A stretch of DNA of 64,000 bases from Hyposmocoma kahamanoa (GCF_003589595.1 NW_020653716.1:449470-513469); one strand, 5' to 3'; numbered from the stretch's first letter, positions 43,765 through 55,546 are shown. Program-made: numbers and translations. Notes: generated by a model from the sequence alone, not told the origin.

Positions 43765-44120
43765 GGCTGTATTCCGCGGGTGGCAAACAGTAGCCATTAT
43801 ATGATTGAAAGGAGGGCAGGCCCTGTCCAGTGTGTGGCAAACGGTAGCCATTATATCGCGCGTTCAAAGCGATACCGTCACTAAACGAAGATCTCGCTTT
43901 TTCAAATTTAAAGTTATTTACATAAACTTTATGCGCGTTTTTTCCAAAAGGTGACTTTTTCGCTAGGTGACGATATTGATTTCAACATGCGAATAAGTCA
44001 TAGGAGAGCAGGTAGTGTACCGCGGGGGTACAAACGGTAGCTAAGAGCCGTGTTCTTTGTATGGCAAGCAGTATTCAATAATTCATCCATTCGGTCGACC
44101 GTGTCTCTCGGATGGCAAAC
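43765..44120 (-). repeat. Five-copy degenerate motif array (GTTTGCCACCCGCGGAAYAC type)
   Basis: Five related blocks lie at 43765-43788, 43819-43842, 44011-44035, 44045-44069 and 44094-44120. Each reads on the minus strand as GTTTGCCA (or close), then a variable core, then AyACgG/GCC. Two copies also share the flank 'ggtagccattatat'. On the minus strand the blocks encode a recurring peptide shape such as VCHPRNTA, VCHTLDRA, VCHPRDT and ACHTKNTA, in more than one frame. No stop-free array remains. The function is unknown. Confidence 0.55.
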
Positions 44121-45939
44121 GGAGACTAGAATTGGAGTGCTTCTGTGAGCTGCTGTTGGTATTATATACTTACTTGATTTCAGCTCGTCTGTGATAGACG
44201 GCATCCAAGTAATTTAAAAATAAAAAAATAATAATTAAAAAGTTAATACTATAGAAAACAATAAATTTAAGATTCTGGCATTTGCTCGGCATCTGAATTG
44301 AAATAAATTGAAATGGAAAATGATATCTTACAGTTTGGTGTACAAATAAATAATAATGATTTATGGTATTGTAATGAGGGGTAACTCAGATTGCGTAGCG
44401 AGAGGTACTTCTAATAATATAAACCGGGATCATCTTAAGAACTTTGGTTTATTTCACCATTTTACATATTTTTACTTTTTGGTTACAAATCAATAATGTA
44501 TTATGTCAAGATCTTCTGTTTTCTTATTTCAATCCTTAACATTCTAAATATAAAACTATAATTACTACCTATATTCAGCCAGCAATTCTACTCATAGAGT
44601 AGAGCCTAGTCTACAGTATCTATCACAAAAATGTACCAATAATGGCGACAAATACTTTCATGTACACTTCTAGAAATTATGGTTTTCATTGGTTAAGATT
44701 ACTACATTTAAAATATATTATCATTTCATGGCATTTAAATTACCTATGCCAAGACTAAGATGTCAATATTATATTATTGAAATTAAATGAAATACTTGAA
44801 ATGCAATATTTTGAAATGAAATGAAGTATTTATGTAAAATCATGTTTAATGCACCCAGGTGATTTAAGTTAACTGAAAGTGTACTTTATTCACCCAAGTA
44901 AATTAATCCAAGTGAATTAAGGTAACATACCGTAAAATTCACTGCTCCAAAGGACGTTAATATTATGTTTAATACATAAAAGTGGATAGAAAAGAACTTT
45001 TAAATATTAATCATATATAGAAGAATTGTAACTTAGTTTATACATTGGCGAAAGTTTAAAGTAATACAATTAGGTAACTGTACCAAACTAATATTTTAGA
45101 AGAAGCTAGTGCCTACTAATTATTAGGTTAAGGCATTTCAGTTGTCATTTATTTTCGTCCAATATACGTTGGTTAGACAGTAAGGATGTGTATGTTAATT
45201 CCTTGAATAATTAAAAAAAATTCACGCAAGTGGTTGTGTTAATTAGGCGACAGAGTGTTATTGAATTTTTTGATAGGTATTAAGTCTACACTTTGTTAAT
45301 AATCAAGATTTAATAGCCATTTTTTCCATTTGTTTGAATTGTCGTGTTGTCAAGTTATTACGTTAAAGAGTGTTGCAAATGAGTGGAAGTAGATAAAATG
45401 AGTAAAAAGAATCCTTGAGCGAAACTGACTTTAACTCCAGGGTGTAGAAGTTTGTAGATGCGACGACGTTTTAGGGGTATTTCATATTCGCTCGAGTTTA
45501 TTGTCCTTATGAGTACTGCTGTGGCTGCTTTCAGAATGTATACGGATGTATATATGACGCATCCGAGAGACTTTCGATTCTTTGTGCAGAGCTTATCATT
45601 GGAGTTTTACTATTATATTTATATTACATAAATTACATTATGAATTATATTAATCAGTCGTAATTAATAGTTTAGAGACGCCCATCTGGTTGCTTAGTCT
45701 ACGAGTTAGTTTTGCGGACCAGAAATCCTTTTACAGAGTAATACCACAGTTTTTAATTATAATATTGTTGTAATACTCGTCAGCAGTCATAAAATAGCAT
45801 TGTATTTATTTTACGTGTAAATGCATTAAGTGACAATATTCTGATGTTACTGGGTAGCGAGATAAGAATCTTTAGGACGAAGTTTTCGAAGAAGAATTAT
45901 GTAAGTAAGTATGTATAAGTCTGAAAGAAAAGAAACAAG
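44121..45939. other. AT-rich stretch, no supported gene
   Basis: 1.8 kb of AT-rich DNA without a recognisable gene. The BEL/Pao fragment starts at its right end, and its truncation point lies around 45900-45940. Confidence 0.5.
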
Positions 45940-47164
45940 TAGCACGAGGAAGCAAGGTCCTGAATTATAATCCGTTTTTGGATTTGGAGGGAGTTCTACG
46001 CGTAGGAGGGATGCTGCAATTTGCAAATATCAGCAGTGAGATGAAAAATCTCGTTATACTACCACAATGCCATCGCTTAACGGAGTTAATTATAGAAAAA
46101 GCACACGAGCTCACTTTACACGGCGGGGCTCGGGTTACACTCGCATTTACGAGACAAAAATATTGGATATTGAAGGGATATACAACTATCAAAAAACATG
46201 TTCACAAATGTGTGACTTAAAGAAAACAAAAACCGACAATGTTGAAACAAATCGTGGGAGAATTACCTGAAGCGAGGGTCAATCCATCACGTCCCTTCCA
46301 AAACACCGGAGTGGACTTCACTGGTTTTTGTCCTTTTAAAAGCCAACAAGAGCCGTGGTATAAAAACCTTAAAATGATATGTGGCTGTTTGTTTGTATGG
46401 CAACCAAGGCCATACATTTGGAGCTAGTCTCTGATTTATCGACCACAGCATTCATCGCAGCACTACGTCGAATGTCCGCGAGAAGAGGGACTCCTAGTGA
46501 CATTTATTGCAACAACAGACGCAACTTTGTCGGAGCAAACAGAATAATTCAGCAAGAATATCAAGAAATCATAGAAATCTTCAAACACAAGGGACTACAG
46601 CAAGAGCTAGTCGATATGGAGATATCATTCCACTTGAACGCACTTGCATGGCCATCAGCTGGAGGCCTTTGGGAAGCAGCTGTCAAGAGCTTCAAATTCC
46701 ACTTGAAGAGAGTCATTGGAGAGCAAAAGCTCACCTATGAAGAATACTTCACCTTGCTAACCCAGATCGAAGCGTGCCTGAACTCAAGGCCATTGTATCC
46801 TTTAACTGATGACCCAGATGATCTAAATTACATAACTCCTTCTCACTTTCTGTCCAGCGGTCCAGTACTCACACTTATAGAAACTGAAAGAGACTTACGA
46901 ACACGCTGGCACCTCACTCAACAAATACTACAAAATATTTGGAAGCGATGGGCAGCGGAATATTTAACACAACTGACATCAAGGTCAAAATGGAAACATC
47001 CAACAGAAAATATAAAGATCAATGACGTCGCCCTTGTACAAGAAGAAAATCTTCCACCAGGTAAATGGATCATGGGCCGAGTGGCAGAGTTACATCCAGG
47101 ACAAGACAGCTTTGTACGAGTGGTCACCCTAAAAACGAAAAGTGGATATATAAAAAGCCAGTAA
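45940..47164 (+). pseudogene. BEL/Pao integrase, broken
   Basis: This is the C-terminal pol part that inserts element DNA into the genome. A segment leading into LRVGGML comes first, then the zinc-binding region with its His pair (near 46080-46130) and the KCV end of the Cys pair. A TAA at 46218-46220 falls right after it, where the second Cys is expected. The catalytic core follows: first Asp in GVDFTG (46314-46316), MATKAIHLELVSDLS (46400-46440), the second catalytic site, and Glu in GGLWEAAVK (46673-46675). At the second site the codon 46511-46513 is AAC (Asn) where the family has Asp. A frameshift lies near 46380-46400. The C-terminal domain (GRVAELHPGQD) is typical of BEL/Pao. Confidence 0.85.
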
Positions 47165-47316
47165 TCAAGCTATCTAAACTTATAAGTTGCGAAGATGATG
47201 CTGAAACAAGAAGCAACAAGAAAACGATCACCGGCAACACCATCAACGAAAACAAGTCTCAATCACAAGGAACAAGAAGAAGTACTGGAAACAACAAGAG
47301 AAGCCTTTTCACATCA

Positions 47317-49229
47317 ATGATCAAGACGTTTTTGTTCTTCTTAACTTATCTCTCAAGTTCTACAGCAAACGTCAACATTACAAAATTCCAATCAAATCAA
47401 AGTCTTTACTTTGATAAGGTAGCAAACATGTTACTAATCAAGGATGAATGGAAGCTTTTAATTTATTATGAAATGGAACCTTATTGGAATGGAAAAAGAG
47501 CACTCGAAACATATATAGAAACATTGGACAGAGCGTGTAAAATGATACAGCAACAAACCCACTGTGACGCGTTACTCATCCAATTACGTCATGGCATCGA
47601 GGAACTCGAGTACTACGATCAGCTGCTACTAAGTGAGCAATTAAGCGAACAGACATCCAGACGGCGCGTGCGATGAGGCCTTATCAACGGTTTCGGATAT
47701 CTAGCTAACAGCCTGTTTGGAGTGTTAGACGAAAGATTTGCCGATGAATATAAGAAAGACATTCGTTTATTACAAGAAAATCAAAAACACATCGTAAATC
47801 TCTTTAAAAATCAAACATCAATAGCAGAGTAGGAAAACAACCTTTTAAAACGCATGGAGAGCACTATGAATCAACAGTAGAAAGTAATAAACCAACATAT
47901 GATTACTTTGGATAACGCAATAGAAACGCTGAAGAATAAGGTACAAATAAATAACATCGTTAATGATTTCACAATTGGGTCGATAATGGCAAACAACTTG
48001 CTCGGCAACTTAAAAAACCTTCAAAATACACTACTGGATACAATTACAGATATTCATCAAGGACGTTTCAATGTACATTTGTTGACACCAGATCAGTTAA
48101 TTGAAGAATTGAGCACTATATCAAGTATATTACCAAAAGATGTTTTATTGCCGATTGATAACATACACTCTGATTTAAGCAAGTTATACAATTTAATCAA
48201 GATAAGGACAAGGATGCTGCAAGAATATCTACTTTTTGAAATCAAGATACCACTAATAAGTAGAGAAGTTTATGAAATTTTAAGAATAGTTCCTGTACCG
48301 CAATATAATGAAAACAAGGTTATTACGTTATCACCAGTATCAAATTACGTAGCTATGAACATCAAGAAAGATAATTTTATATCAATGAGCGAAATGGATG
48401 TAAAATCTGCTACGTTCAGTCCGAAACATATTATTGTCACAGCCAAAAACCTGAATATCGGATGAAAGATGACAGCAGTTTATGTGAAATGAAAAATAAA
48501 GAATGCAAAACAAGTGCAAGTTTATGTAAAGAAAAATGGTAAGAAAGTTTTATTGTAAATAGTTATATATACACATGCTGCGCGCAATGTCACGTGCGAG
48601 TAATGTGTGGAGATCAAATTACGGCGCATCAGCTGACGGGAGCAAGGCTTCTAAGTATAAATCATGGGTGTATAATCAAGACGGAAGAGTTTACGATATA
48701 TCCTCACAAACTTCATACAAGCGAAGTACGAGTATCACCGGATTTATACACCCCGACAATAGCACCAATCAACCACATAATTAATATCAGCATCCCTTCA
48801 TATAAACTGTCAAACAAATCTCATGAAGAATTTAAAGAAATATTATCATCAATAGAAAGCAAGATACAAGAAACGAAAGCCAATGAGATTCTGCCAGATA
48901 CAGTATCATTTCATGACATCCATCATTATGTGATGAGTTATGTTATATTGGTAATAATTGTGGTGATCGGTATGGCACTTTTGGTACGGCGCTTTTCATA
49001 CAGATGGTGCTGTACTCTGCGAGAACAGAATGGCAATACAGTTCAAGGAAGAGAACATGCAGCTCCGGCACAAGTAACGGCAGCAGCGGTGGTGGCGGCG
49101 GAGGGAACACGGCGTGAGCGGCGAACAAGTTACCGAGACGCACCAGACGCGCGCACTTTCAATACCAGGAACAAATCGACAAGTCCCGTGTTGCGGAAAT
49201 ATCACATGTTTAATTCTGAACTTGCCTAA
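47317..49229 (+). pseudogene. Envelope-like gene, baculovirus F-protein type, broken
   Basis: This resembles the F-type fusion protein captured by some insect retroelements. Visible features in order: a hydrophobic signal-peptide-like start (47317-47375); a first subunit region up to a basic run RRRVR (near 47659-47673), which looks like a furin-type cleavage site; a Gly-rich hydrophobic segment right after it (from 47677), like a fusion peptide; long helical regions (47899-48465); and one membrane-spanning stretch near 48930-48990 followed by a basic cytoplasmic tail. Breaks: TGA at 47674-47676, TAG at 47830-47832 and 47878-47880, TGA at 48463-48465, and a frame change before 48594. Remote assignment to the family is by layout and should be tested with a profile. 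Confidence 0.7.
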
Positions 49230-49230
49230 T

Positions 49231-49529
49231 TGTTAAAAATATTTTTTTTTGTGTTTTTATTAATTTAACATCTTTTTTTATCTTGTTTCATCTCTGGCCC
49301 GGAAATATGTACGGTTAATACCGCACATTAAGTATGTTACCGGGTCAGCATTTTTATGTTTAGTTACAATTTCTACACATTTGCAATCAAGGAATTGTCA
49401 TAAGCTAACGCGTATTTTATTTTATAATCAAGTAAACGAAATAAATACCATTTTTAAGATCAACAAGGATTCTTTATTTATCAACATTATAATCAAGATA
49501 GTTTGTGTAGCAAGAACAAGACGCGAACA
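49231..49529 (+). repeat. Putative LTR of the BEL/Pao element
   Basis: The segment starts TGTT and ends AACA, the usual inverted ends of an LTR, and is 299 bp. It is followed one base later by a primer-binding site, which fixes the right end well. The left end is less sure, as no clear polypurine tract precedes it. Confidence 0.5.
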
Positions 49530-49530
49530 T

Positions 49531-49570
49531 TGGTCCTTCGAGCCGGATTTCAACCAGCGACCTATGGATA
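49531..49570 (+). other. Primer-binding site complementary to tRNA-Tyr, about 39 nt
   Basis: The site starts TGG, the complement of the non-genomic CCA tail, followed by TCCTTCGAGCCGGATTTC. It continues to the anticodon-loop region with two visible mismatches against insect tRNA-Tyr as I recall it. Because CCA is added after transcription, TGG here marks a retroelement PBS rather than a tRNA gene on the minus strand. Confidence 0.75.
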
Positions 49571-50582
49571 CGGTAACAATGCAAAGATAAATAATAACGC
49601 GTACTCTCTAGCAAAGTCGCTAAAACTGTCGCTAGTGTACAGGTCCTTTCATTTCCACCGTGGCCCAATTACTGGATTTCAAAGAATTATTAGTGTTATG
49701 ACTTTAGACTTAAATTATCAAAGTGAATTATACAATTAATGAACATCGTGCTGTACGAAAAGTATGTTAAATGTGGTACAGTGACCGCAATCATCGGACG
49801 TTAATTTATTCACAAAGACTAAGTACAATGTTGGTATAGATGTTGTCTAAACAAGACTTACAACATTGAAAAAGTGATATACTTAGACTACGATCTTGTA
49901 ATAAATTAACATTGATGCCTGAAGTAATAATATATTTATTTGGTTATTTATTTTGCCTAAAACCTAGTCTAATCAGTTTATCAGACAATTCGTGAGATGA
50001 ACGTGAGTGATCTCAAGCTTAATATAATATAAATAATTTGTTAATTTAACAAAAAAAAGCATCACCGTACACATGCATTCTTTAGAATTCAGAATATCTT
50101 TACATGCCGGTCAAGAAATAGGCTCACAATGTCTGTACATACTTTAAATTTTAAATAATTACTAATGAATGTTTTGGAATAGAATACATTTAATTGCCAG
50201 AATACAGAAATTATACAAATCTTAAGTAAAATTGGGTACATTGCATTTTAATCAACCTGCAAGCAGATGTGCCAATATTAATGGATTTATGTTTGGTCTC
50301 TGTAGTTTCAAACTAGTGTACAAAATTTGTAAATATACTATTTACTACTATAGAAGCAATGCGTCAAAAATCATTTTGTCAATTGTAATTTAAAAGCATG
50401 TCCTTGCAACAATTTAATTTCATTTGTTAATTTATCAATTTATTATTATATATAATATAAAGTTGAAGCAGTTATTCTCATAAATCACTTTATGGCAACG
50501 AGTTATACCAAATAAAAGATTCATAATTTTTGCTTTAGTTTACCTTTGAATGACTTTATCACAGTGACAGTGTCTTAAAATA
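49571..50582. other. Intergenic DNA after the PBS
   Basis: The first 150 bp may be element leader (5' UTR), but no gag frame follows. The rest is AT-rich without a gene. Confidence 0.45.
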
Positions 50583-50804
50583 TTGAGGATGAGAGTCGAC
50601 AAATACACAGATATCCCCAATGTACACGCGTGGCAAAGGCAATATTATAATTATATGTTTAGTATTTTCGAACAACGATTTGCAGCTGTTAGAACCACGC
50701 ACCGCAAATTCTCAGGCATAATTTTAGGCAGGCTTTCTTTTGCAGTCGATGTGTTGTTACTGTTCCTCTCTATTGCCTTATTAATCACAATATTTGTAAA
50801 TTGA
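50583..50804 (+). CDS. Hypothetical 73-residue protein with a C-terminal membrane segment
   Basis: I do not recognise this protein. The first 45 residues are polar and basic (KYTDIPNVHAWQRQYYNYM). The last 20 (VDVLLLFLSIALLITIFVN) are strongly hydrophobic and end at the stop, as in a tail-anchored protein. An antisense frame overlaps it. It could be a terminal exon: 'tttatcacagtgacag' just upstream offers possible splice acceptors. It could also be chance. Confidence 0.25.
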   Translation: MRMRVDKYTDIPNVHAWQRQYYNYMFSIFEQRFAAVRTTHRKFSGIILGRLSFAVDVLLLFLSIALLITIFVN

Positions 50805-51059
50805 GTTTTGAATAGACTGATTAATATCAGGAGATTGATTCCTGTCAATAGAAGCAGCTGTCTGATAGGATAGCCAACAATTTGGTAATGTGACAGCAAT
50901 TCTGTTATCTGCCACTTAGAATAACTAGCAAAATAATTCCTATCTTATGTCAATTGAAGTTGTTAGTAATATAAAATAAAATTATAAGTATCAACAGAAT
51001 GGAATTTACTGCAAGTCTACAACGAAATGGCAAACTATGTAATTACACATGTAAATTAT
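50805..51059. other. AT-rich spacer
   Basis: Nothing is recognised. Confidence 0.4.
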
Positions 51060-51330
51060 GTTTCGTACTGCCACCATGCCTGTCTCTGCCGCCAGGCTGT
51101 GGTGTGGGGATTGTTGCGTTCCGGTTTTGAGGGGTGTAGATGCTGATGAAACTGTAGGCACTTGGGATTTGTCAACTTTATGTCTCAGAGTGACGAACGC
51201 AGTGGCGGTGCCCCTCGGATGGTTTGCGATTTGAACTACTCAATGGCACTGCGCAGCATCTGTGAATAAGCGTGTAACTTGCCACTGGGCACACGACTTG
51301 TTCGTCTCGTCATTTTCCTTATGCCATAAA
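51060..51330 (+). repeat. LINE-tail repeat copy 10
   Basis: Landmarks are 'gtctctgccgccaggctgtg', 'cggttttgaggggtgtagat', 'cccctcggatggtttgcgat' and 'cacacgacttgttcgtctcg'. The A-rich end is lost. Confidence 0.65.
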
Positions 51331-54300
51331 TAATATATATTTGTTACTTGTGGTCTTGGTGGTCAACTTACAAACCTATATGTATATCCATCCACCACTA
51401 TACAGAATAATATTATTCTGAGCGTCATTTAAAGTAGGTACAAGGAGGGAGGTATTTTTAAATTTTTTCACGCGGTTCCTGCATCAGCAACAAAAAGGAA
51501 TCAGAGTCTCACACAGGTGGGAATGATTGAGCTTAGCTTATTTAAGTACAAATACACTGATCTTGGGATTGCTCCTTAAAAAGTTAAGTCCATCATTAGT
51601 TTACATATAACTAACATAATTTAATAACATATCCATAGCCAGTATATTTTTTAAAATCTTCTGTTGAGTTGTACTTTCTTATATTTGTGCTATGAGTTAA
51701 ATTTGTTAATACTAATTGAGTGCACAATATGTCCTTTCATAACTTTTTTCTATTTGTTAAGGTTTTGATTATATACAATTACTAAATTCAGGCAACATAT
51801 TTTGACATTCTTTTTTACAATATGATTTTTTTTTTGTTTATACCTTTAACTTGTTCGTGCTGGAAAGGTGTTAATTTTAACATACACATATTACATGCAT
51901 TTTATTTTAGTTTGTTTTTACTGTAATTTAAAATCAAAGTTGTAGAAGTCATCGAGTTATCTTCCAGGACAAACAGCTGGTGATTGTCTCATGTGTAAGA
52001 GGTGCTATAGCAGGCACCATTGTGGGAGCACTGCCGTGCCGACTAGTTACTCAAGAAGCGACTGCTCCTGTGTTACCTGTGCAATTGTAGAAGAAACATG
52101 AGGACATGCTCTCCACTTGTCGAATGACCGAGCTTACTCCGGAATGAGGACATTCCTTAAGCAGAATGGCCGTCTGTTAGCGTATCGTAACATTATTTTA
52201 TTTTATTCTATTAGAATACTTACTCTGCGTCATCAAGAATTAGTTTCATCGAAATAAGAAATAAATCGATATCATCATCATCGATATCAACGGAGCGCTG
52301 ACAGGCGGCCGCCATTGCGAAAAGCAACTTTGACTAGAACAGACGTGTTTTGTTTTGTTTGGATTTATAGTGAAAGATCTTATAATATAATTTATAATAG
52401 TCATTTATAAGAGTCTCATTTCTATGTCTACTTGGAAAACCTTTTAATACGTGATAGAATTACACTACAGATTCACGTTAATAAAACCAACTATCTATAT
52501 TAATAAATGTCTCTTGAGCACACATCAACAACAAAACTTTAACTTGAAGCACACACTGAAGTAAACTTTTGACACGTATAGTTTACAGAACGGATATTAA
52601 CGGATATATTTAAACTGGGAGGTAGTTGTACAAACCATGGACTCCAAAACTGAGTGAACCAAATTTTGTCATGTATAATATATAGTGAACGCTAAAGTTA
52701 ACCGATAGGTTTAATCCTGGGATTATTTCGATCCTACTTAGGAATCGCTGACCGCGAGAAGTTACTTTCCGTTCGACTTTAACTTTGCCTTTTAACGTTA
52801 ATAGTGTTACGAAGGTTGTAGGTGTAAAAGTTGTTTATTTTAATCTTTATTTCTACTGACAAGGAACAGCTTTTGGAATTTGTTTCGAGGTAGGTAATTA
52901 TATAAAAATCCTCGCAGACAAAAGTGTTCGTACAAGTACAACCAATCTGTTAAACAAAGACATAATTATATTGAATACAAATTATTGCTTATTAATTGGT
53001 TTCAATTAAGTACTTTTCCCGTTTTTTACAAATTTGCATATTATTCATAAATGAAGAGGGAAATTCGCGATACACCGAGGTCGATCTCAGAGCATTAAAA
53101 TTTATACCTTATTCCAATTAAAATAGCATAAAACATACATTGGTCAATTTAACCTCCTAAATGGGTGGCTAAATCTATTTTTAAATATCGTCTTTGATGC
53201 CACAGACCACGGAAGAAAAAAACAGTGGCAGCGTCTCAAGCCTCGAGTACTATCAGACGTCTGACGCCAAAACTTACAGTATCATAATGTCAAACACTAC
53301 GAAATCTTAATAATGATTGGTCGTAGTTTCTAATTCCAAAAGATATAGCCAATTCTGGGCAGTTAATATAGTGAAAACTTTACCCTGTGGGCACATCGTT
53401 GACAATTCAATACTTATCATTGCAATATAGGACCTTTTGTTTTTATATTAATATTTCATTCAATGTGCAGTCATCTAGCGACAATAGTTATAGCAAAAAA
53501 TCTATTATAATAAACAAATTGAAAATTAAATAAAATAAGACTTAACGATGACCCACCATGGATTATTATAGGTGTGACTCATTTTTGCGAAATAAGGCAT
53601 TTTTCCACGATTTTAGAGGTTTTGCGCGAGATTATTGACACGACCATAACGTATAAAGCGAAAATGGTGGACTGAGCTCAAGTATGCGGAACTCCGCATA
53701 CTGTTGGCATACGTGTTACGTCCACTAAGCCCTTCAACTGTATTTATTGTTCTGTAGCGGTGACTAAGATCGTGTTTATTTCAATGATCCAATGAAGTAA
53801 GTTTTTCTTTCCAACTGTAAAATCCTTTTACTCCGACACCGCAATTTAAATGAGCATAATATAGTCTAAACAAAAACCCAAGAGAAACGCCTTGAAATGC
53901 TCTAGGCATATTTACATAGGCACTGTGATAACGATCTCGCATATATTGACGTCTTTATGGGAACTTCTGTACAATAACTTAACTTGAAATATATACGTAT
54001 AAGTTTTTGAAACATTCTATATTAGTTATTTTATAAGCGAGGTACGTTTAAGGTTATCACAGGTTACAAAAGATTTAGTCAAGATTCAGTACTGGGACAA
54101 TAACAACCTGTCCGGAACTTTCTCCCGGTCATCGGTCCACCATTGCGTTGTTGTATGTAGTACGAGCCATGTACTCCACCTACGGTGAAGACGGGCTCGG
54201 CCTGCGGCGCGTGGTCGGCCTCAGATTACGGAGTGTGCTTATGCTCTTCGGTGGCACAACCATTAGTGTGAGTGCTTGATGAGGAAGTTTCAGATTCGAT

Positions 54301-54677
54301 TACCGATTTGAGCCAATTTATGAAAGAAAAATTTTTAAGTTGGTTCTGATCGGGGTATTCTGGGTCCTTAGAGTTATCATTAATCTGATACTCATAGTAC
54401 AGAAAATTCCTTAGTTTGAGACCAGAAATTTGGTGTGATTGTCTGGCATTTTTTCCCTAAATACTTCTATTTGGCATAGCTTCCAATAAAAAAGAATCGA
54501 ACAGAGAGAAGGTCGACATACAACAACGCTATAAGTATCTCATTTCCACTACACTAGAAGTATGCCTTTTGAACATTTTGAACAATTGTGAGATCTTGTA
54601 CTCGTGATAGCGCCTCCGTATACTACCTACATACGGTGGCTTGACGAATTAGAGCAAATTTTTATGCGCCACCAAAC
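51331..54677. other. Long intergenic stretch without a supported gene
   Basis: A Cys/His-rich translatable piece at 51965-52165 recalls the end of a retroelement ORF but is broken and cannot be assigned. A short scrap of the sequence beside repeat D lies at 52385-52450. A perfect 10-bp hairpin (AGTATGCGGA) lies at 53681-53702. A SINE-like scrap may lie at 54235-54400. I see no gene. Confidence 0.45.
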
Positions 54678-54999
54678 AACGCTTGTATAGCAGCCATATT
54701 GAAAAATGGCGAAAAACTAATGTTGGTCACAAATTGTTATCCAACACACCTAAAGACACTACAAATCAATTTTCAAAGGGATCAGCGCATTTCTTTTCTA
54801 CCGCCAACGAACGCTTGTATGGCGGCCATATTTGAAAATGGCGTAAAAACCGATTTTGTGTACAACTTATTCTCCGGCACTTCTACAGGCCTTCTCATGT
54901 CGATTTCCAGCCGAAACAGATAAGTCTTTTTCGGCAGGGATTTTGAACAAAAAATAACGCTTAAATGGCAGCCATATTAAATAATGGCGAAGAAAAACT
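54678..54999 (+). repeat. Tandem repeat, three units of 132-146 bp
   Basis: Units start at 54678, 54810 and 54956 with 'aacgcttgtat' (the last 'aacgcttaaat'), followed by 'gcagccatatt' and 'aatggcg' in each. The core contains an imperfect palindrome (GCCATATT..AATGGC). Confidence 0.65.
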
Positions 55000-55011
55000 T
55001 TCGACCCCAAA

Positions 55012-55490
55012 TTATGATGAGGTCGAGGATGTAGCATGCACACCTAAATAATGCCTATTCACTCTCGCCTTGAAAAGGTCCAAGTTATAGCGTTCGGGGA
55101 ACAAGTCTGCAGGCAGGGAATTCCACTCCCTAGCCGCTCGCCATACAAATGTGGAAGCGAAACGCTTCGTGCGAATCCGGGGAATATCCACAACATAGGC
55201 GTGGAACCCCCGCTCACGTCTATTCTCCCGGTGATGGAAAGGGGAAGGCGGAATCAAATTATGCAATTCCATCGCACACTCTCCGTGATATATCCTGTAG
55301 AATATCGATGAGCTGGCAACTCTACGGCGGTGTTCAAGGCTCTGCAGCTTTGCCTCTACTGATTCCGAGTCACCTATAAGCCTCTTAGCATGCTTGTCTA
55401 TTGAATCCAAGGTGGCCAGTTGGTATTTAGCAGAGCCATCCCATAAGTGGCAGCAGTACTCCATACACGACCGGCTTGTGCTTGATACAG
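55012..55490 (-). pseudogene. LINE ORF2 C-terminal region
   Basis: On the minus strand the translation starts with a GQLLQLYQAQ segment (55500-55470). After a one-base frame slip near 55468 it continues MEYCCHLWDGSAKYQL, then IDKHAKRLIG and VWRAAREWNSLP to the stop at 55012. This is the conserved post-RT region of lepidopteran Jockey/CR1-type ORF2 proteins, in which a 'WNSLP' motif near the end is usual. The RT palm is missing. Confidence 0.75.
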
Positions 55491-55546
55491 CTGAAGCAAT
55501 TGTCCCGGTGTGAAGTATCGCCTCACGCCTGTGTTTTGGCCTATAG

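Larger units (their letters stand above)
45940..49570 (+). mobile_element. 5'-truncated BEL/Pao retroelement with envelope gene, LTR and PBS
   Basis: In order: integrase (45940-47164), envelope-like gene (47317-49229), putative LTR (49231-49529) and primer-binding site (49531-49570). Gag, protease, reverse transcriptase and RNase H are absent. All genes are broken. A PBS after the 3' LTR is not expected for a single provirus, as it normally follows the 5' LTR. Confidence 0.8.

Noticed and set aside
43765..44120. CRISPR-like array
   Set aside because: Units are degenerate and irregularly spaced, and the setting is a eukaryotic genome.
49531..49570. tRNA-Tyr gene on the minus strand
   Set aside because: The TGG matching a CCA tail is not genome-encoded in animals, and the 5' half of the tRNA is absent. 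A PBS explains it.
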